Positions 42,804 to 53,345 of a stretch of 64,000 nucleotides of DNA are shown one piece after another. Positions within the stretch are counted from its first letter, which is position 1. Every line of letters begins with the position of its first letter. Made by a program: the position numbers and the translations under genes. Source of the stretch: Anthoceros angustus (lineage: Eukaryota; Streptophyta; Anthocerotopsida; Anthocerotales; Anthocerotaceae); assembly GCA_010909165.1 (NCBI GenBank), contig MU008151.1, positions 62,001 to 126,000 on the forward strand, given 5' to 3'. Under the pieces are notes generated by a model. It was not told the origin of the DNA. It made no database searches and saw only the letters and a program-made list of their open reading frames with translations.

Positions 42804-44273
42804 CTAACCCCCCAGGGAAGTCCGTAGTCCACACCTATCATGTGTAGTTCCCACTCGGAGAGACAGTTTGTATAACCCGTCCTCTAAAGTGCATGTGCAG
42901 ATGACTAGTGATTCACTCGGGAAATAAGAGATGATACAACTATCTGCATCTAGGATAACCTGCAAATTATGTTGTGAGCATAAACTAGCAGCTGACACTA
43001 AATTTTTATACATGGATGGTACATGAAGGACATTTTTGAGGGAGAGAATTTGGCCTGAAGAACATCTGAGAGCGACTGAACCTACACCAGAGATGGGGAG
43101 GTTGTGGTCATCGCCCAGCAGAACAGTTTGGTGTCCAGATTCTAGCGAATAGGACTCAAATGAGTTTCTGCTATGACAGATGTGTAACGTAGCTCCACTT
43201 TCCAAGTACCAATTTGGATTTGTTGACTTTGATGATGCCAAACATACAGTGAGAGCTGATGGTGTTGTGGAAGATTGTTTCTTCACAGCAACATGAGCTC
43301 CAGGTGCGGCCTCCTTTCTAGGCTCGCCATTCTTTTTCTTATAACAGTCCTTTTCCATGTGATTTGGGATCCTGCACCAATTACAAATGATGCCTTTCTT
43401 CTTGGTACCTCTTGCAGGTGTTGAAGAAGAAGTCTCTCGTCTCCGAGAGTTGTCATTGGCACTCTAGGGTCGTTGGGAAGTAGAACCTCGGCCTCTACCT
43501 CATCCTCTTCCGTTGCCCCTTCCAGTGAACATCACCTGTTGCTTATTGGTTCTGGAGTGTCGCCGACTTGATTCCTCTTGCATCAATGCTCCTATGAGTT
43601 CGGCGATGCTGAGCTTAATGTCTGCTTGTGGATTCTCGTCTGCCTCCCTTCTTGCATTACGCAAGACAACATTTTGAGTTGTGACAAAAGCTCTATATGA
43701 CGGCGGCAAAGAAGATAGAAGGATAACATATGCTTCCGACTCATGGACAAGGATACCACTTGCAGCTTCAAGTTGAGATCTCGCCAGTCGAAAAACACTT
43801 ATATGGTGTTCAATGGAATCAGACTCCTTCATTTGAAGATTGCGGAAATTACGGGAGGCGGCAACAATACTCATAACATCCATTGAGGAGTAGAGTTGAG
43901 CAAGGTGAGTCCACATGTTGTGGGCGGTATTTGCATGACCTATTTGTATCACCATCTGCCCCGAAAGTCCACTAATAATAAGGTCTTGCGCCTTCTCGTC
44001 CCTGGCGTCCCAGGAGGTTCGAAGGTGTGCTTCAAAACCTTCAGTGGGTCTGCGAAGTCTTCCTTCGACTATTTCCCAGAGATCTCGTTGTCGTAAGGCT
44101 CCTTTCATCCGTATGGCCCAAACATAATAATTCTTTCCATTGAACCTGTCCTTCTCTTTAAAGCTGTCACCATAATGATTAATCAAATTATGATTAGTAT
44201 TTCCAGGAGGATCCATCCTGGGTGTGTTTGGTGACGCTGAAACTTCTTCTTCGTCGTTAAATACTCCAGCCAT
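42804..44273 (-). pseudogene. Copia gag, zinc knuckle and protease (5' part of gag-pol)
   Basis: One frame from ATG at about 44,273 down to 42,804, broken by TGA and TAG in the Gly/Arg-rich stretch at about 43,440-43,500, as expected from C-to-T decay of CGA and CAG codons. Gag contains RFNGKNYYVWAIRMKGAL and SLPPSYRAFVTTQN, typical of the UBN2 family. A CX2CX4HX4C zinc knuckle (CNWCRIPNHMEKDC) lies at about 43,355-43,396. The protease site reads WYLESGATLHICHSR, with Glu where the catalytic Asp of the DSGA motif should be (about 43,200), so it should be inactive. The frame runs into the nested insertion. Confidence 0.88.
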
Positions 44274-44334
44274 AGAAGGCGATCAAGAGGACTAAGCCTC
44301 GGCGGTACAGCTTTTCATCTTCTCTATTGCATGC

Positions 44335-44770
44335 TCAAAACTCCTCCCTTGGGTAATAACCTACATTGGGAGATGACGACCTGTTTGGAAATTCCTGCAC
44401 ATCTATAAACTTAGAGAGACTGGACACCTTTGTCCTTAGTTCAGTTAGCTCTCCCTTGAGATCAAGATGTTGGATTCTAAGAGATGATAGTTGTCTATCT
44501 AGGTCGTCAATTTTATGAGTTTCTATGTCTTGGCCTTGCAGACTATAAGAATTAGGAGTGTTAGTACCAGCTCTCAAATTCGGGATATGTTGGATTGCTA
44601 GCTCTAATGCTTTGACGTGAATTGGGCTAAGAACTTCTAGCAAATCACGTCTAGCTAGCTCAATCAACTTCCCTTGATCTGGTTTAGAAATTAGAATAGA
44701 TGCAATGAAGTTAGCTATGCAGGAAGAGGTTTCATCAATCTCTCCTGCTATGATGTGTGAACTTCTATTG
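44335..44770 (-). CDS. Additional coiled-coil reading frame in the copia leader
   Basis: Between primer-binding site and gag, a separate minus frame reads HIIAGEIDETSSCIANFIAS..., KLIELARRDLLEVLSPIHVK and an amphipathic Leu-heptad segment (IDDLDRQLSSLRIQHLDLKG), ending SSPNVGYYPREEF. It is out of frame with gag (which starts at 44,273) and lacks an ATG close to its beginning. It may be an extra leader ORF or decayed captured sequence. A short direct repeat (cttgttcttgctcctaa, two copies) lies just upstream at 44,786-44,822. Confidence 0.4.
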
Positions 44771-45074
44771 CTTCTAATGTTCTTGCTCCTAACTTGTTCT
44801 TGCTCCTAACTTGTTCTTGTTGTCCTGCAGGGCAATCTCTTTTCTTAATTCTAGGCCTCCTCCTACTAAGGGAATACACTTCCATGGAGGGGGGACAAGG
44901 AATTAGTGCATAAAAGCATTATAAGAAAAGATATATTCACATGAGAAGAAAACTTAAAAGAGCAACAATTCTAGAATGAACACAATCCATCTAGCAAGGT
45001 GCTAGATGGAAAAGTGCCTCCTAGATAAGCTCCTTAGATGCTTGAAGCTGCACACGCATAGTGGAGAGCAAGAT

Positions 45075-45086
45075 GCTCTGATACCA
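45075..45086 (-). other. Copia primer-binding site (initiator tRNA-Met)
   Basis: Minus strand reads TGGTATCAGAGC immediately after the LTR end TTTTCATCA. This complements the 3' end of plant initiator tRNA-Met and is the standard primer site of plant copia elements. Confidence 0.9.
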
Positions 45087-45366
45087 TGATGAAAATCACG
45101 TCTTGCTCTTAGATACAAAGTAGTACAATGCAATGAATGAATTAAAGAGTAAAGTACAAGCCTTTATATAGGCTAAGTGGTTGAGGTGGTTAGGTGGTTA
45201 GGTAGTTATAACAATATGTTATTGTAACCACCAAGTTGTTGTAACTACTAACAACTAACTACCTAGAGCAACTAAATAGATAACTACATAATGCCCTAGA
45301 TGATAGAATAATGTTTAAGTGATGTGGCCCTAATGAATAGTGCCCTAAACTAGATATATTTCATCA
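45087..45366 (-). repeat. Copia 5' LTR
   Basis: 280 bp on the minus strand, beginning TGATGAAATATATC and ending GATTTTCATCA (TG...CA ends). A TATA-like CCTATATAAAGGC lies about 100 bp before the end, a likely promoter for the element. An inverted partial relative lies at 32,040-32,225. Confidence 0.85.
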
Positions 45367-45369
45367 AGC

Positions 45370-45840
45370 TGTGAGCCATGCCAGGTTCTTCTTCTTCAAA
45401 TGTGATCTATCTTCACAGTTGTGAAAAACGTCCATAGCTTGCTCAAGGTGGGCTCGTTGCTTTGATTTAGAGCTCTGTTCAATTAGCACCCATCAGCCTA
45501 GCCTTGCATGATTCAGTTCCAGGCTAAGCTTACAGCACTCTGGCCGTGCAAATGGAAACGTCCTCAACTGTTACATCAGTAAATCACCCAATCGATCAAG
45601 GGAGCATGCCGAACAATAGGGAACCAACTTTGTGAGAGCTTGGACATGCTTGCATGAGATCTTAAGAACTCCGTAGTCCAGCACCCTTTGAGCCGCTGAC
45701 TGTAGGGATGAGGGATCTGTTTAAGGGGCTAGCATTCCTTCATTTACCTTTGTATCTTTGGCATACATACTGTGAAATTGTCACTGCTGAATTTGCCTGA
45801 ACCTGCTGTGCTGAGATACACATCCTAATCCACTGCGACA
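45370..45840. repeat. Duplicated lectin-flanking segment, copy B
   Basis: Counterpart of 27,960-28,450. It starts immediately next to the copia LTR, indicating that the element inserted into the duplicated segment. It contains an extra cagttgttacatcagtaaatcacccaatcg stretch not seen in copy A. No gene. Confidence 0.7.
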
Positions 45841-45865
45841 TCCACCGCCCATGATCCATTTGCAC

Positions 45866-45948
45866 TCCAAGTTGAACCCCTCCCTCTTCTTGAGGAGCCG
45901 CAGGTGCAGCAGGGACTCCTGTTGCAGATGATTGCCATTGCTTGTAGA
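45866..45948 (-). pseudogene. Small telobox Myb gene fragment
   Basis: aacccctccctcttcttgag...gca(g)ggactcctgttgc-gatgattgcca corresponds to 19,867-19,930 of the Myb gene, in the same orientation. Only about 80 bp; it sits beside the tRNA array. Confidence 0.5.
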
Positions 45949-46024
45949 AAAAGCAAAATGTTCTCAATCAATGATCACACAGAGTATGTGCTCAACGGAT
46001 CAAATGAAAAATGGAGAAGCGGAT

Positions 46025-46159
46025 TATTGATCCCCGTACCTCTCGCATGCTAAGCGAGCGCTCTACCATCTAAGCTATTGATCCCCGTACCCCTCACATG
46101 CTAAGCGAGCGTACCTCTCGCATGCTAAGCGAGCGCTCTACCATCTGAGCTACATCCCC
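46025..46159 (-). pseudogene. Broken tandem tRNA-Ala(AGC) array
   Basis: Three partial copies read from right to left. Copy 1 starts correctly (GGGGATGTAGCTCAGATGG) and runs through the anticodon arm to the variable loop. Copy 2 begins at the anticodon stem (GCTCGCTTAGCATGTGAGG) and includes part of a T arm. Copy 3 starts in the D arm (TAGCTTAGATGG) and ends GGGGATCAATAATCC. No copy has both acceptor-stem halves, so none should give a normal tRNA, although A and B boxes occur in a fused order. Confidence 0.85.
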
Positions 46160-46674
46160 AAGCAGGTACTCAGTAGTAGACCGTGTTTAGATTTTACTGA
46201 TAAGCCCGGCGAGGGTGACCCCCAGACACCTTGAAAAGCAACGTTCTCAATGAGTGATCAGATTTGAAGCAACTTGGCAGTCAAACAGCCCTTTACAAAG
46301 AGGAGGAAGAAGAATTCTATTCTAGTCCACCATACAAAGTTGCAATTCGCTGTGACGTGACGTGGACCTCATTGATTGAAGGAAACGACAATGCGGATTT
46401 CCCTAAGAAGTTGGGGATCCGAATAGGGTGTACAGTAACCTGCGACGCATTTGCAGGACTGAAGTGGTTGTGGTTGTGGCTTGTCTTCAAGCATGATGTC
46501 TCGACGTTGGGACAAAGTGAAATACAGTTGGAGGGGAGGCCGGCAATCACATCAGCCCATCAGCCTCGTTCGGACGGATTACATAGAATATCTAGGAAAC
46601 ATCGGTATTCAAATCCAGATCACATCGTATACATCTTGGAAGTCCTTCGGCTTCACGTCTGACTTATGTTCTGG

Positions 46675-46815
46675 ATGGCTCGGACTTGCACGAGGCGGCT
46701 CATGATGCCGATGGTGGTACCATGGTGGCCGCATTGGCTCTGTGCTGTGCCGTAGCTGGAAGAGATACGGCTGGTACTTGCTGCTTGTTTCAGGGTCAAA
46801 CTATGCTTCACTTAC
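46675..46815 (+). pseudogene. N-terminal fragment of the GNA-like lectin gene
   Basis: gatggctcgga-ttgcac-aggcggctcatgatgcc...gtggc(c)...ctctgtgc(t)gtgc(c)gtagctgg matches the signal-peptide part of the lectin at about 27,310-27,440, ending tgtttcagggtcaaactatgcttca. It is fused at 46,815 to a reverse-strand Myb gene fragment. The sugar-binding repeats are missing. Confidence 0.75.
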
Positions 46816-47220
46816 GCCAGACCAACCTCAAGGCGCAAAGGCGCAAACCGGGCCCTTCCCCCTCATGCCAACCCTCCCTCTTCTTGAGGGGCTGCAGTCG
46901 CAGGAGGGGTTTCTGGTTGCTGATGAATGCCAGCAGCTACAACAGTTCTTTCCCTTTTCGCAACGCCTCCTCCCGCACCCGACTCCAATCCTCGCCTTCT
47001 TCTTTCTCGAACAGGAGAGTTCCTGGCCAGCGCCACCAACCCCGCAGTGGAAAGGCTTCCGGGTTTCCCAATCCTGTAAACCCTCGAAGCACGTCCGCTG
47101 CCGCATCCGGCACCTTCTGAAGACGGTACCCCGAGGATGGAGTGACATCTTAACTCTGCAGATCAGGAAATTCGATTTGTCGCGCATCGACTCCCCTGTT
47201 AACCATCAAAAGACCTTCGT
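46816..47220 (-). pseudogene. Telobox Myb gene fragment (right copy)
   Basis: Matches 19,845-20,110 closely, then jumps to 20,400-20,500, so about 290 bp including the start codon are deleted. The spacer beyond (to about 47,520) matches the intergenic region next to the intact Myb gene. It is the relic of the Myb member of the duplicated divergent pair; the Myb domain exons are absent. Confidence 0.8.
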
Positions 47221-47694
47221 GCTGCCAGCACTTTTTCCTCAGAACGGACAGGCCAACGGGAAGCCGGAAACCCTAACGGGAGATTTACTCGGTGAGAGTT
47301 CAACTTTTGAACTTCCTCTCGTGGGACTGGGATGGGGGCCCATTTTGATGTCCTCGTCGTCGATCGTCTTGCACAGCTCATTTCTGTGGCGTGTGGGCTG
47401 ACATGCCCCAATTCGTGAGGATGAAATTGGTGGTAGAAATGACCAATCCCCAAGCGACTCACCAATCACATGACGGCTTCCGACATTCTACAATAAACCC
47501 AGCATGTGTGAGTCGGCTGACAAACACTGATGCGTATGTACGTGTTACCGCCAGCTTAGTATGTACGTAACCTACTCACATTGGACAGATGCTGTGACCC
47601 CACATGCTCGGGAGTCGGAATACCAGCATACAGTTGACAGGAGAATTTAAATCGCTGGCAACAAACAGAACGACAAAGTTTTGAGGAAGCAAGC

Positions 47695-48144
47695 ATGGAA
47701 GTTGCCATGCGCGCAGATGCCCACATTCCCGAGGGATTTTTGGACTTGGAAATCTATCGTGGTTTCCTTGAAGTTTTTCTGTGTTGCGGCAACTTGCGGC
47801 GCAAGCTAATCGGCCTCCTCCTTCGTATGCACGAGGTTGTCTGGTGTCTCATCAGCTGTCTCTTTCTGGTAGATGTGTCCAGCAGAAATAGGTCCGAGCA
47901 CAAGGCTCTAGACCGTCGCTCCTTGCCTGTGGTCGGTGGTAGCTCACTGTGGTTGAGGAAGGGAGAGTTCGCGAAATGCAGGCAAGATGGTTTCTACAGT
48001 GAGTGCGAGTTTTGGTGGTGCGTCATGCCAGTAGAATATCTGTCAGCACTGGCCAGTGAGGATCATCAGGTGCAGGCATGGCAAGCAGTTTGGAAAAGAA
48101 TCTTTCGGGCAGGTTACAGGAGCCGGAACCTGGGACTACCTTGA
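47695..48144 (+). other. Long upstream reading frame overlapping the ABCB start
   Basis: 149 codons from ATG 47695, in another frame than ABCB and overlapping its start at 48,078. A homologous frame starts at 21,523 or 21,538 in the pseudogene copy and keeps the same order of segments (LLLRMHE-V, KGEF-CRQD-F, CEFWWCVMPVE-LSALASED-QVQ, RAGYRSR-LGLP). This could be a translation-inhibiting upstream ORF, or simply shared ancestry without selection. No known domain. Confidence 0.35.
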
Positions 48145-51100
48145 ATGGTGGACAGGGGGAAGTGTCAGTGCTGAATCCAAGTGACGGTGCAGCACACATA
48201 TCAGATCACTTGCTTCCCGATGGCGGTGAAGCTAAGGAGGAAGGGAAAGAGACGCCGAAGGCCGAAAAGGCACAAGCCGTGCCTTTCCGTCGGCTCTTTG
48301 CCTTTGCAGATAACTTAGATTACGTCCTCATGTTCTTTGGCACAATGTCTGCAATTGCTGTTGGGGTGTCTCAGCCTGCAATGACTCTTCTTTTGGGCTC
48401 CACGATCAACGCCTTTGGGGAAAATGCATCGAATGCTGTCACTCACGAAGTTAACCAGGTTTGCATCTTTGGATTGCTGGACATTGATTAAGATATGTTG
48501 AGAGCTTAGTGATTACAAATATGCATGCGGTGAGTCGAGGTTGAATCTGATTGTGTTACTGTGCCTGTGGCGCAGCTGGCACTGAAGTTCATCTACATAG
48601 GCCTTGCTTCTGGGCTTGCAGCTTACACTGGTTAGGCACATCTCTGACTAAATCATCAGTGCATGGCCAGTCACTTCGAGGTCAAGTGGATGGGATCTGC
48701 TACTTCTGAGTCTTGTGTGATACTGTGGTGCAGAGGTGTCATTCTGGATAGCCACAGGAGAAAGGCAGTCTTCTCGGATTCGGGCCGCCTATCTGAGAGC
48801 TGTTATAAGACAAGATGTTGCGTTTTTTGATAAGGAAACTGCCACTGGGGAGGTTATAGCCAGACTATCCGGGGATACCCTTCTTATTCAAGGAGCTATT
48901 GGTGAGCAGGTAAGGCGTTCTGCTGCCTTGGCAATATTTCCTTCAAAGCTTTACCAATGTACCGTATGTCACTAGGAAACTGCTTCACTCTCAGGTTGGC
49001 AAATTCATTCAATTCATGGCCACTTTTTTCGGGGGTTACGTAATTGCTTTCATAGAGGGGTGGAAACTGGCTCTTGTGTCACTTGTAAGTCTCCCACTCC
49101 TTGTGGTAGCGGGGGCTTTTGTCACTATCTTCTTCCAGAAGCATGCCAAGGCCGGACAAGATGCATATACGGAAGCAGCAAAGGTTGTGGAACAAGTCAT
49201 TGGATCTATGCGAACTGTAAGTATGAGTAGCGTTTGCAGTGTCCGTGTATATGTCCAGGAGTCTTGTACCAGCTGCTAAGGATTGGTGTTGATACTTGCA
49301 ATGAGGGTAGCAATAAATTGTTGTTACATCTTGCAATCAGGTGGTGTCCTTCAATGGTGAGAGAAAGGCTGTGCAAGATTACGACAACGCACTGAAGAAG
49401 GGGTACAAGGTGTCTCGTGTTCAGGCCTTTCACAATTCCTGGGGCTTTTCTACAATCTTTCTTGTGCTATACTTCACCTATGCTTTATCTTTCTGGTATG
49501 GAGGGACACTTGTCACTAAAGAGGGTTATCGGGGTGGAACTGCACTCACAGTCGTCTTCTCAACAATCATGGGAGGCCTGTAAGCGATCCAATCACTGTT
49601 CCACTGCTCTTGTCGGTGTGGCTTGGTTTGCACCTGCGTCTTTTGTTCACGCCTTGCCTGGCTTTGTTGTTCCATGGCAGCGCTCTAGGTCAGGCTGCTC
49701 CTGCAGTGAATTCGTTTCAACTTGGACAACAGGCAGCCTTCAAAATGTTTGAGATTATAAGAAGGATACCTGATATTGACTCCTCCTCAGTTGATGGCGA
49801 AACTGTTCCTGATTTGAAAGGAGAAATTGAGTTCGACAAAGTTCACTTTTGCTACCCCACTCGTCCTGGAGTCCAAATCTTCTCTGACTTCTCTCTTTCC
49901 ATCCCATCTCGTTGCACAGCTGCCCTTGTTGGTGAGAGTGGGAGCGGCAAGTCGACAGTAGTAAGCTTGATAGAGCGCTTCTATGATCCACAAGTGGGAG
50001 CGGTTTTACTGGATGGAGTTGATATCAAGACGCTCAATTTAACTTGGCTGAGGCAGCAAATTGGGCTGGTTGGTCAAGAGCCCGTCCTTTTTGCAACTTC
50101 TATCTCGCAAAATATTGCATATGGCAAGGAAGGAGCAACGATGGAAGAGATCCAGGCTGCAGCAGAGCTTGCTAATGCTGCGACCTTCATAGGAAGACTT
50201 CCTCTGGTGAGTGTAGTGCAAATTCAGCACCATTTCTCTTGAAAATGAGCATAGGAAACGGGACCTCACATGGACTTTGGCATTCCAGGGTTATGAGACT
50301 CAGGTCGGTGAACATGGCACTCACTTGTCAGGTGGCCAGAAACAGAGGGTGGCTATTGCTCGAGCCATATTGAAAAATCCAAAGATTCTTCTGCTCGATG
50401 AAGCAACAAGTGCTTTAGATTCACGATCAGAGCACGTGGTGCAAGAAGCTTTGGACCGGCTCATGAAGGATCGCACAACAGTTGTGGTTGCTCATCGGCT
50501 TTCCACCATCCGTCATGCAGACATGATTGCAGTCGTGCATCAGGGAAAGATTATTGAATCAGGTTAGTCCCAACATTGATGCCATCTCTTGTCTAGAGCT
50601 AGTAAGGCGGACCGATAACATGCTGAAAGTTAGTCTGAATAATTCTTGTGGGGGATAAATGATTCACGTTCTAGGTCATTTGCAGGGACACATATGGAGC
50701 TTCTGAGGAGCGAAAATGGGACCTATGCCAAGCTGGTTCAGCTTCAGGAGTTGAGTAATGTGGATGAAAGTGAGGAGCCTGGTATTGATAATGATGACGT
50801 GCTCGCAGCTGGGGTCATTGACCGTTCACACAGCAAGGGATCATGGAGATCTAATTCTTCCAGGTACGGTTCTGCAATCTAACTTCTGCTTGGGACGGGG
50901 TTTTCTATAGTATTGCTGATAATTTACACAACAGGAAAGTGAGCTCCAAGCCTGAGGAGAGGAAAACCTCCAAGAGTCGGGGCTTGCTGGTTTTCCTTTG
51001 GGGTGGAGAAAGAGAGGTCCGTGGTGACTTGGAAACCGGGGAGGTTACACAGAAGGACAGTTCTATCCTCCGTCTTGCAGGTCTCCTTGGCCAGAGTGGA

Positions 51101-53273
51101 AAGCTACTTGGACTGTTTGGCTGCTTTACTTCCATCCTGTATGGGCTTGGTACTCCAATTACAGCCGTAGTTCTGGCTCAAGTAGTTTCAGTCTACTTTG
51201 ACCCCGACCCCCATGAACTCCGGAGAAAAGCCAATTTCTGGGCTTCCATGTTCCTAGTTTTAGGGGTAGCTCTTGCCCTTCTTGCCCCAGTAGCCAGATT
51301 CTCTTTATCTATTATGGGGCATCAGCTTACACGAGTAGTCCGCCGTTTGATGTTTGACAAGGTTGTCAGGCAAGATATCAGCTGGTTTGATGCACCAAAG
51401 AATTCGAGGTAACTTCTTCTTGTTCTGCATTGCAGCTCGTGTACACTGAAATGTCTACTATGGTGGGTTCCACTGGGGTTTATTTATGGTCGTAACCTGC
51501 TGGTGTATGACAAGGTTTTGTGGTCTGTCTCAGTGGAGCAATCAGTGCCCGACTTGCAGTAGATGCCTCTCTTGTTCAGAGCATGGTGGCAGAGACACTG
51601 GGGGTAATTGTCCAGAATTCTGCCACGCTCATCACTGCCATTATCGTTGGTTTATTGGCGAACTGGCAGCTTACGTTGGTGGTGTTAGCTGTCATGCCTC
51701 TGTTTGGCCTTCAAGCCGTGGGCCAATTCAACAGAACGAAAGGATATGCCGGAAGAGCTCAGGTTCAGAAGAAACTAACATCCTCATTTTGCTGAGCTTC
51801 AAGCACCGTGAGTATTTTGTCTTCATTTTCTGATTTGTTTGTTCTCGCAAACAGGAAGCATATGAAGAGGCCAGTCAGATGGCATGTGATGCTGTTGGCA
51901 GTATTCGGACTGTGGCTTCTTTTTGCGCGGAGAGCAAGGTAGTACGGGAGTTTCAAGCTCAAATTGAAGTGCCAAAGAGACATGGCATCAAGCAAGGCTT
52001 TGTCACTGGATTAGGCCTTGGCCTGGCACAGCTTGGCTTATTCACCTCTTATGCTCTTAGTTTCTGGTACGGTTCTCAGCTAGTGAAAGACGGGAAAACA
52101 ACATACAGCAAAGTGTTTCGGGTATGTCACGGCATTACATATGATCTACCACAATCTCATCTACGTTCGGAGTTTCCTTACACTTCTCTCGACTTTCTTG
52201 ACTTTGTGTTTTTCTCTGGTTCTGCTTATGATCGCGAAAGCTGGTTTGTTTTGTGGATGTAGGTCTTCCTAGCAGTGGCTATGAGCGCTGCGACCATTGC
52301 AAGTACTATGACCTTAGCTCCAGATCTGGGCAAAGTGAAGACAGCAGTCCGTTCCATCTTCGGGATCTTGGATGAACGTTCCAAAATTGACCCAGAAAGC
52401 ATGGAAGGAAAGGTTCTACAATCGGTTGAAGGAGCTCTTGAACTTAAGGACATTGTTTTCAGATATCCGTCGAGACCTGAAGTTGCAGTTTTCCAGAATC
52501 TGTCTCTGATTGTGCCAGCGGGAAAGGTACTTAAAGCAGCAAGCAGCAGTTTGTCGAAGTTATGCATTTTACATGTATCACTCATCATTTGTCGTTTGTG
52601 CTTCCAACAGACAATGGCTATTGTCGGTGAGAGTGGGAGTGGAAAGTCCACAGTGATTGCTCTGCTGGAGAGGTTCTATGACCCGGATTCCGGCGTGATC
52701 CTACTTGACCACGTGAACATCAAGGAGCTGCAGATCCGTTGGTACCGGCAGCAGTTGGCATTAGTGAGCCAAGAGCCTGTCATCTTCAACGACACCATCA
52801 AAGCCAACATACAATACGGGAAACAGGGAAGTGGCCCGAGCGCGTCTCAAGAGGAGATAGAAGCTGCAGCTGTGACTGCCAACGCCCACAAATTCATCTC
52901 GGAGATGCCCGATGGTTACAGTACCCTGGTAGGAGAACGAGGGATCCAGCTGTCCGGTGGGCAGAAGCAGAGGGTAGCCATTGCACGAGCTATCATCAAG
53001 CGTCCTCCGATACTGTTGCTGGATGAAGCAACCAGCGCACTTGACAGCGAGTCCGAGCGGGTCGTGCAAGAGGCCTTGGACCGAGTTGCAGTAGGCCGTA
53101 CTACAGTTGTGATCGCCCACCGGCTATCCACAATCCAGAATGCAGATATGATTGTTGTGGTGAGAAACGGTTGCATTGCAGAGCAAGGTCGACATGAGGA
53201 GCTGATGGTGAAGCCCAACAGTGCGTATGCAGCCCTCGCAAATCTCGGCAATTCGAAGGCCAATGCGTCGTGA
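48078..53273 (+). CDS. ABCB-type (P-glycoprotein/MDR-like) full-size ABC transporter
   Basis: Thirteen exons with matching phases: 48078-48458, 48576-48630, 48734-48909, 48995-49216, 49341-49579, 49681-50206, 50289-50562, 50686-50863, 50935-51408, 51534-51762, 51855-52121, 52263-52526, 52611-53273; 1315 residues, the family's usual size. TMD1-NBD1-TMD2-NBD2 layout. NBD1 has [35 protein letters not shown] and AHRLSTI; NBD2 has [23 protein letters not shown], the same Walker B and AHRLSTI. All catalytic motifs are intact. Family knowledge: ATP-driven transport at the plasma membrane; some members move auxin, others metabolites or metals. Substrate not deducible. The last intron (52527-52610, 84 nt) has no stop and keeps frame, so unspliced reading would add 28 residues. 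It has a decayed sister at 21,879. Confidence 0.93.
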
Positions 53274-53345
53274 CCACCTCACACAAATATCTCAAGAGAC
53301 CAGATTTGGTATTGCGGCTGTCCACAGAGTAGGTACGTACTCTCT

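Larger units (their letters stand above)
33004..45366 (-). mobile_element. Decayed Ty1/copia retrotransposon, interrupted by about 6.85 kb
   Basis: Order on the minus strand: LTR (45,366-45,087), primer-binding site, leader, gag, zinc knuckle, protease, [insertion about 42,800-35,950], pre-integrase, integrase, reverse transcriptase, RNase H. This PR-IN-RT-RH order defines Ty1/copia. Nonsense codons interrupt a once continuous gag-pol frame (TGA and TAG at about 43,440-43,500; others near 33,979 and 33,352), with a frameshift near 34,320. No matching 3' LTR in the same orientation was found to the left of 33,004. It is immobile unless complemented. Confidence 0.9.

Noticed and set aside
32040-45366. 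Terminal inverted repeats of a giant DNA transposon (similar sequence in opposite orientation at both ends)
   Set aside because: The right copy is a normal copia LTR with an adjacent primer-binding site, and the left copy is a rearranged LTR fragment with its own direct-repeat flanks.
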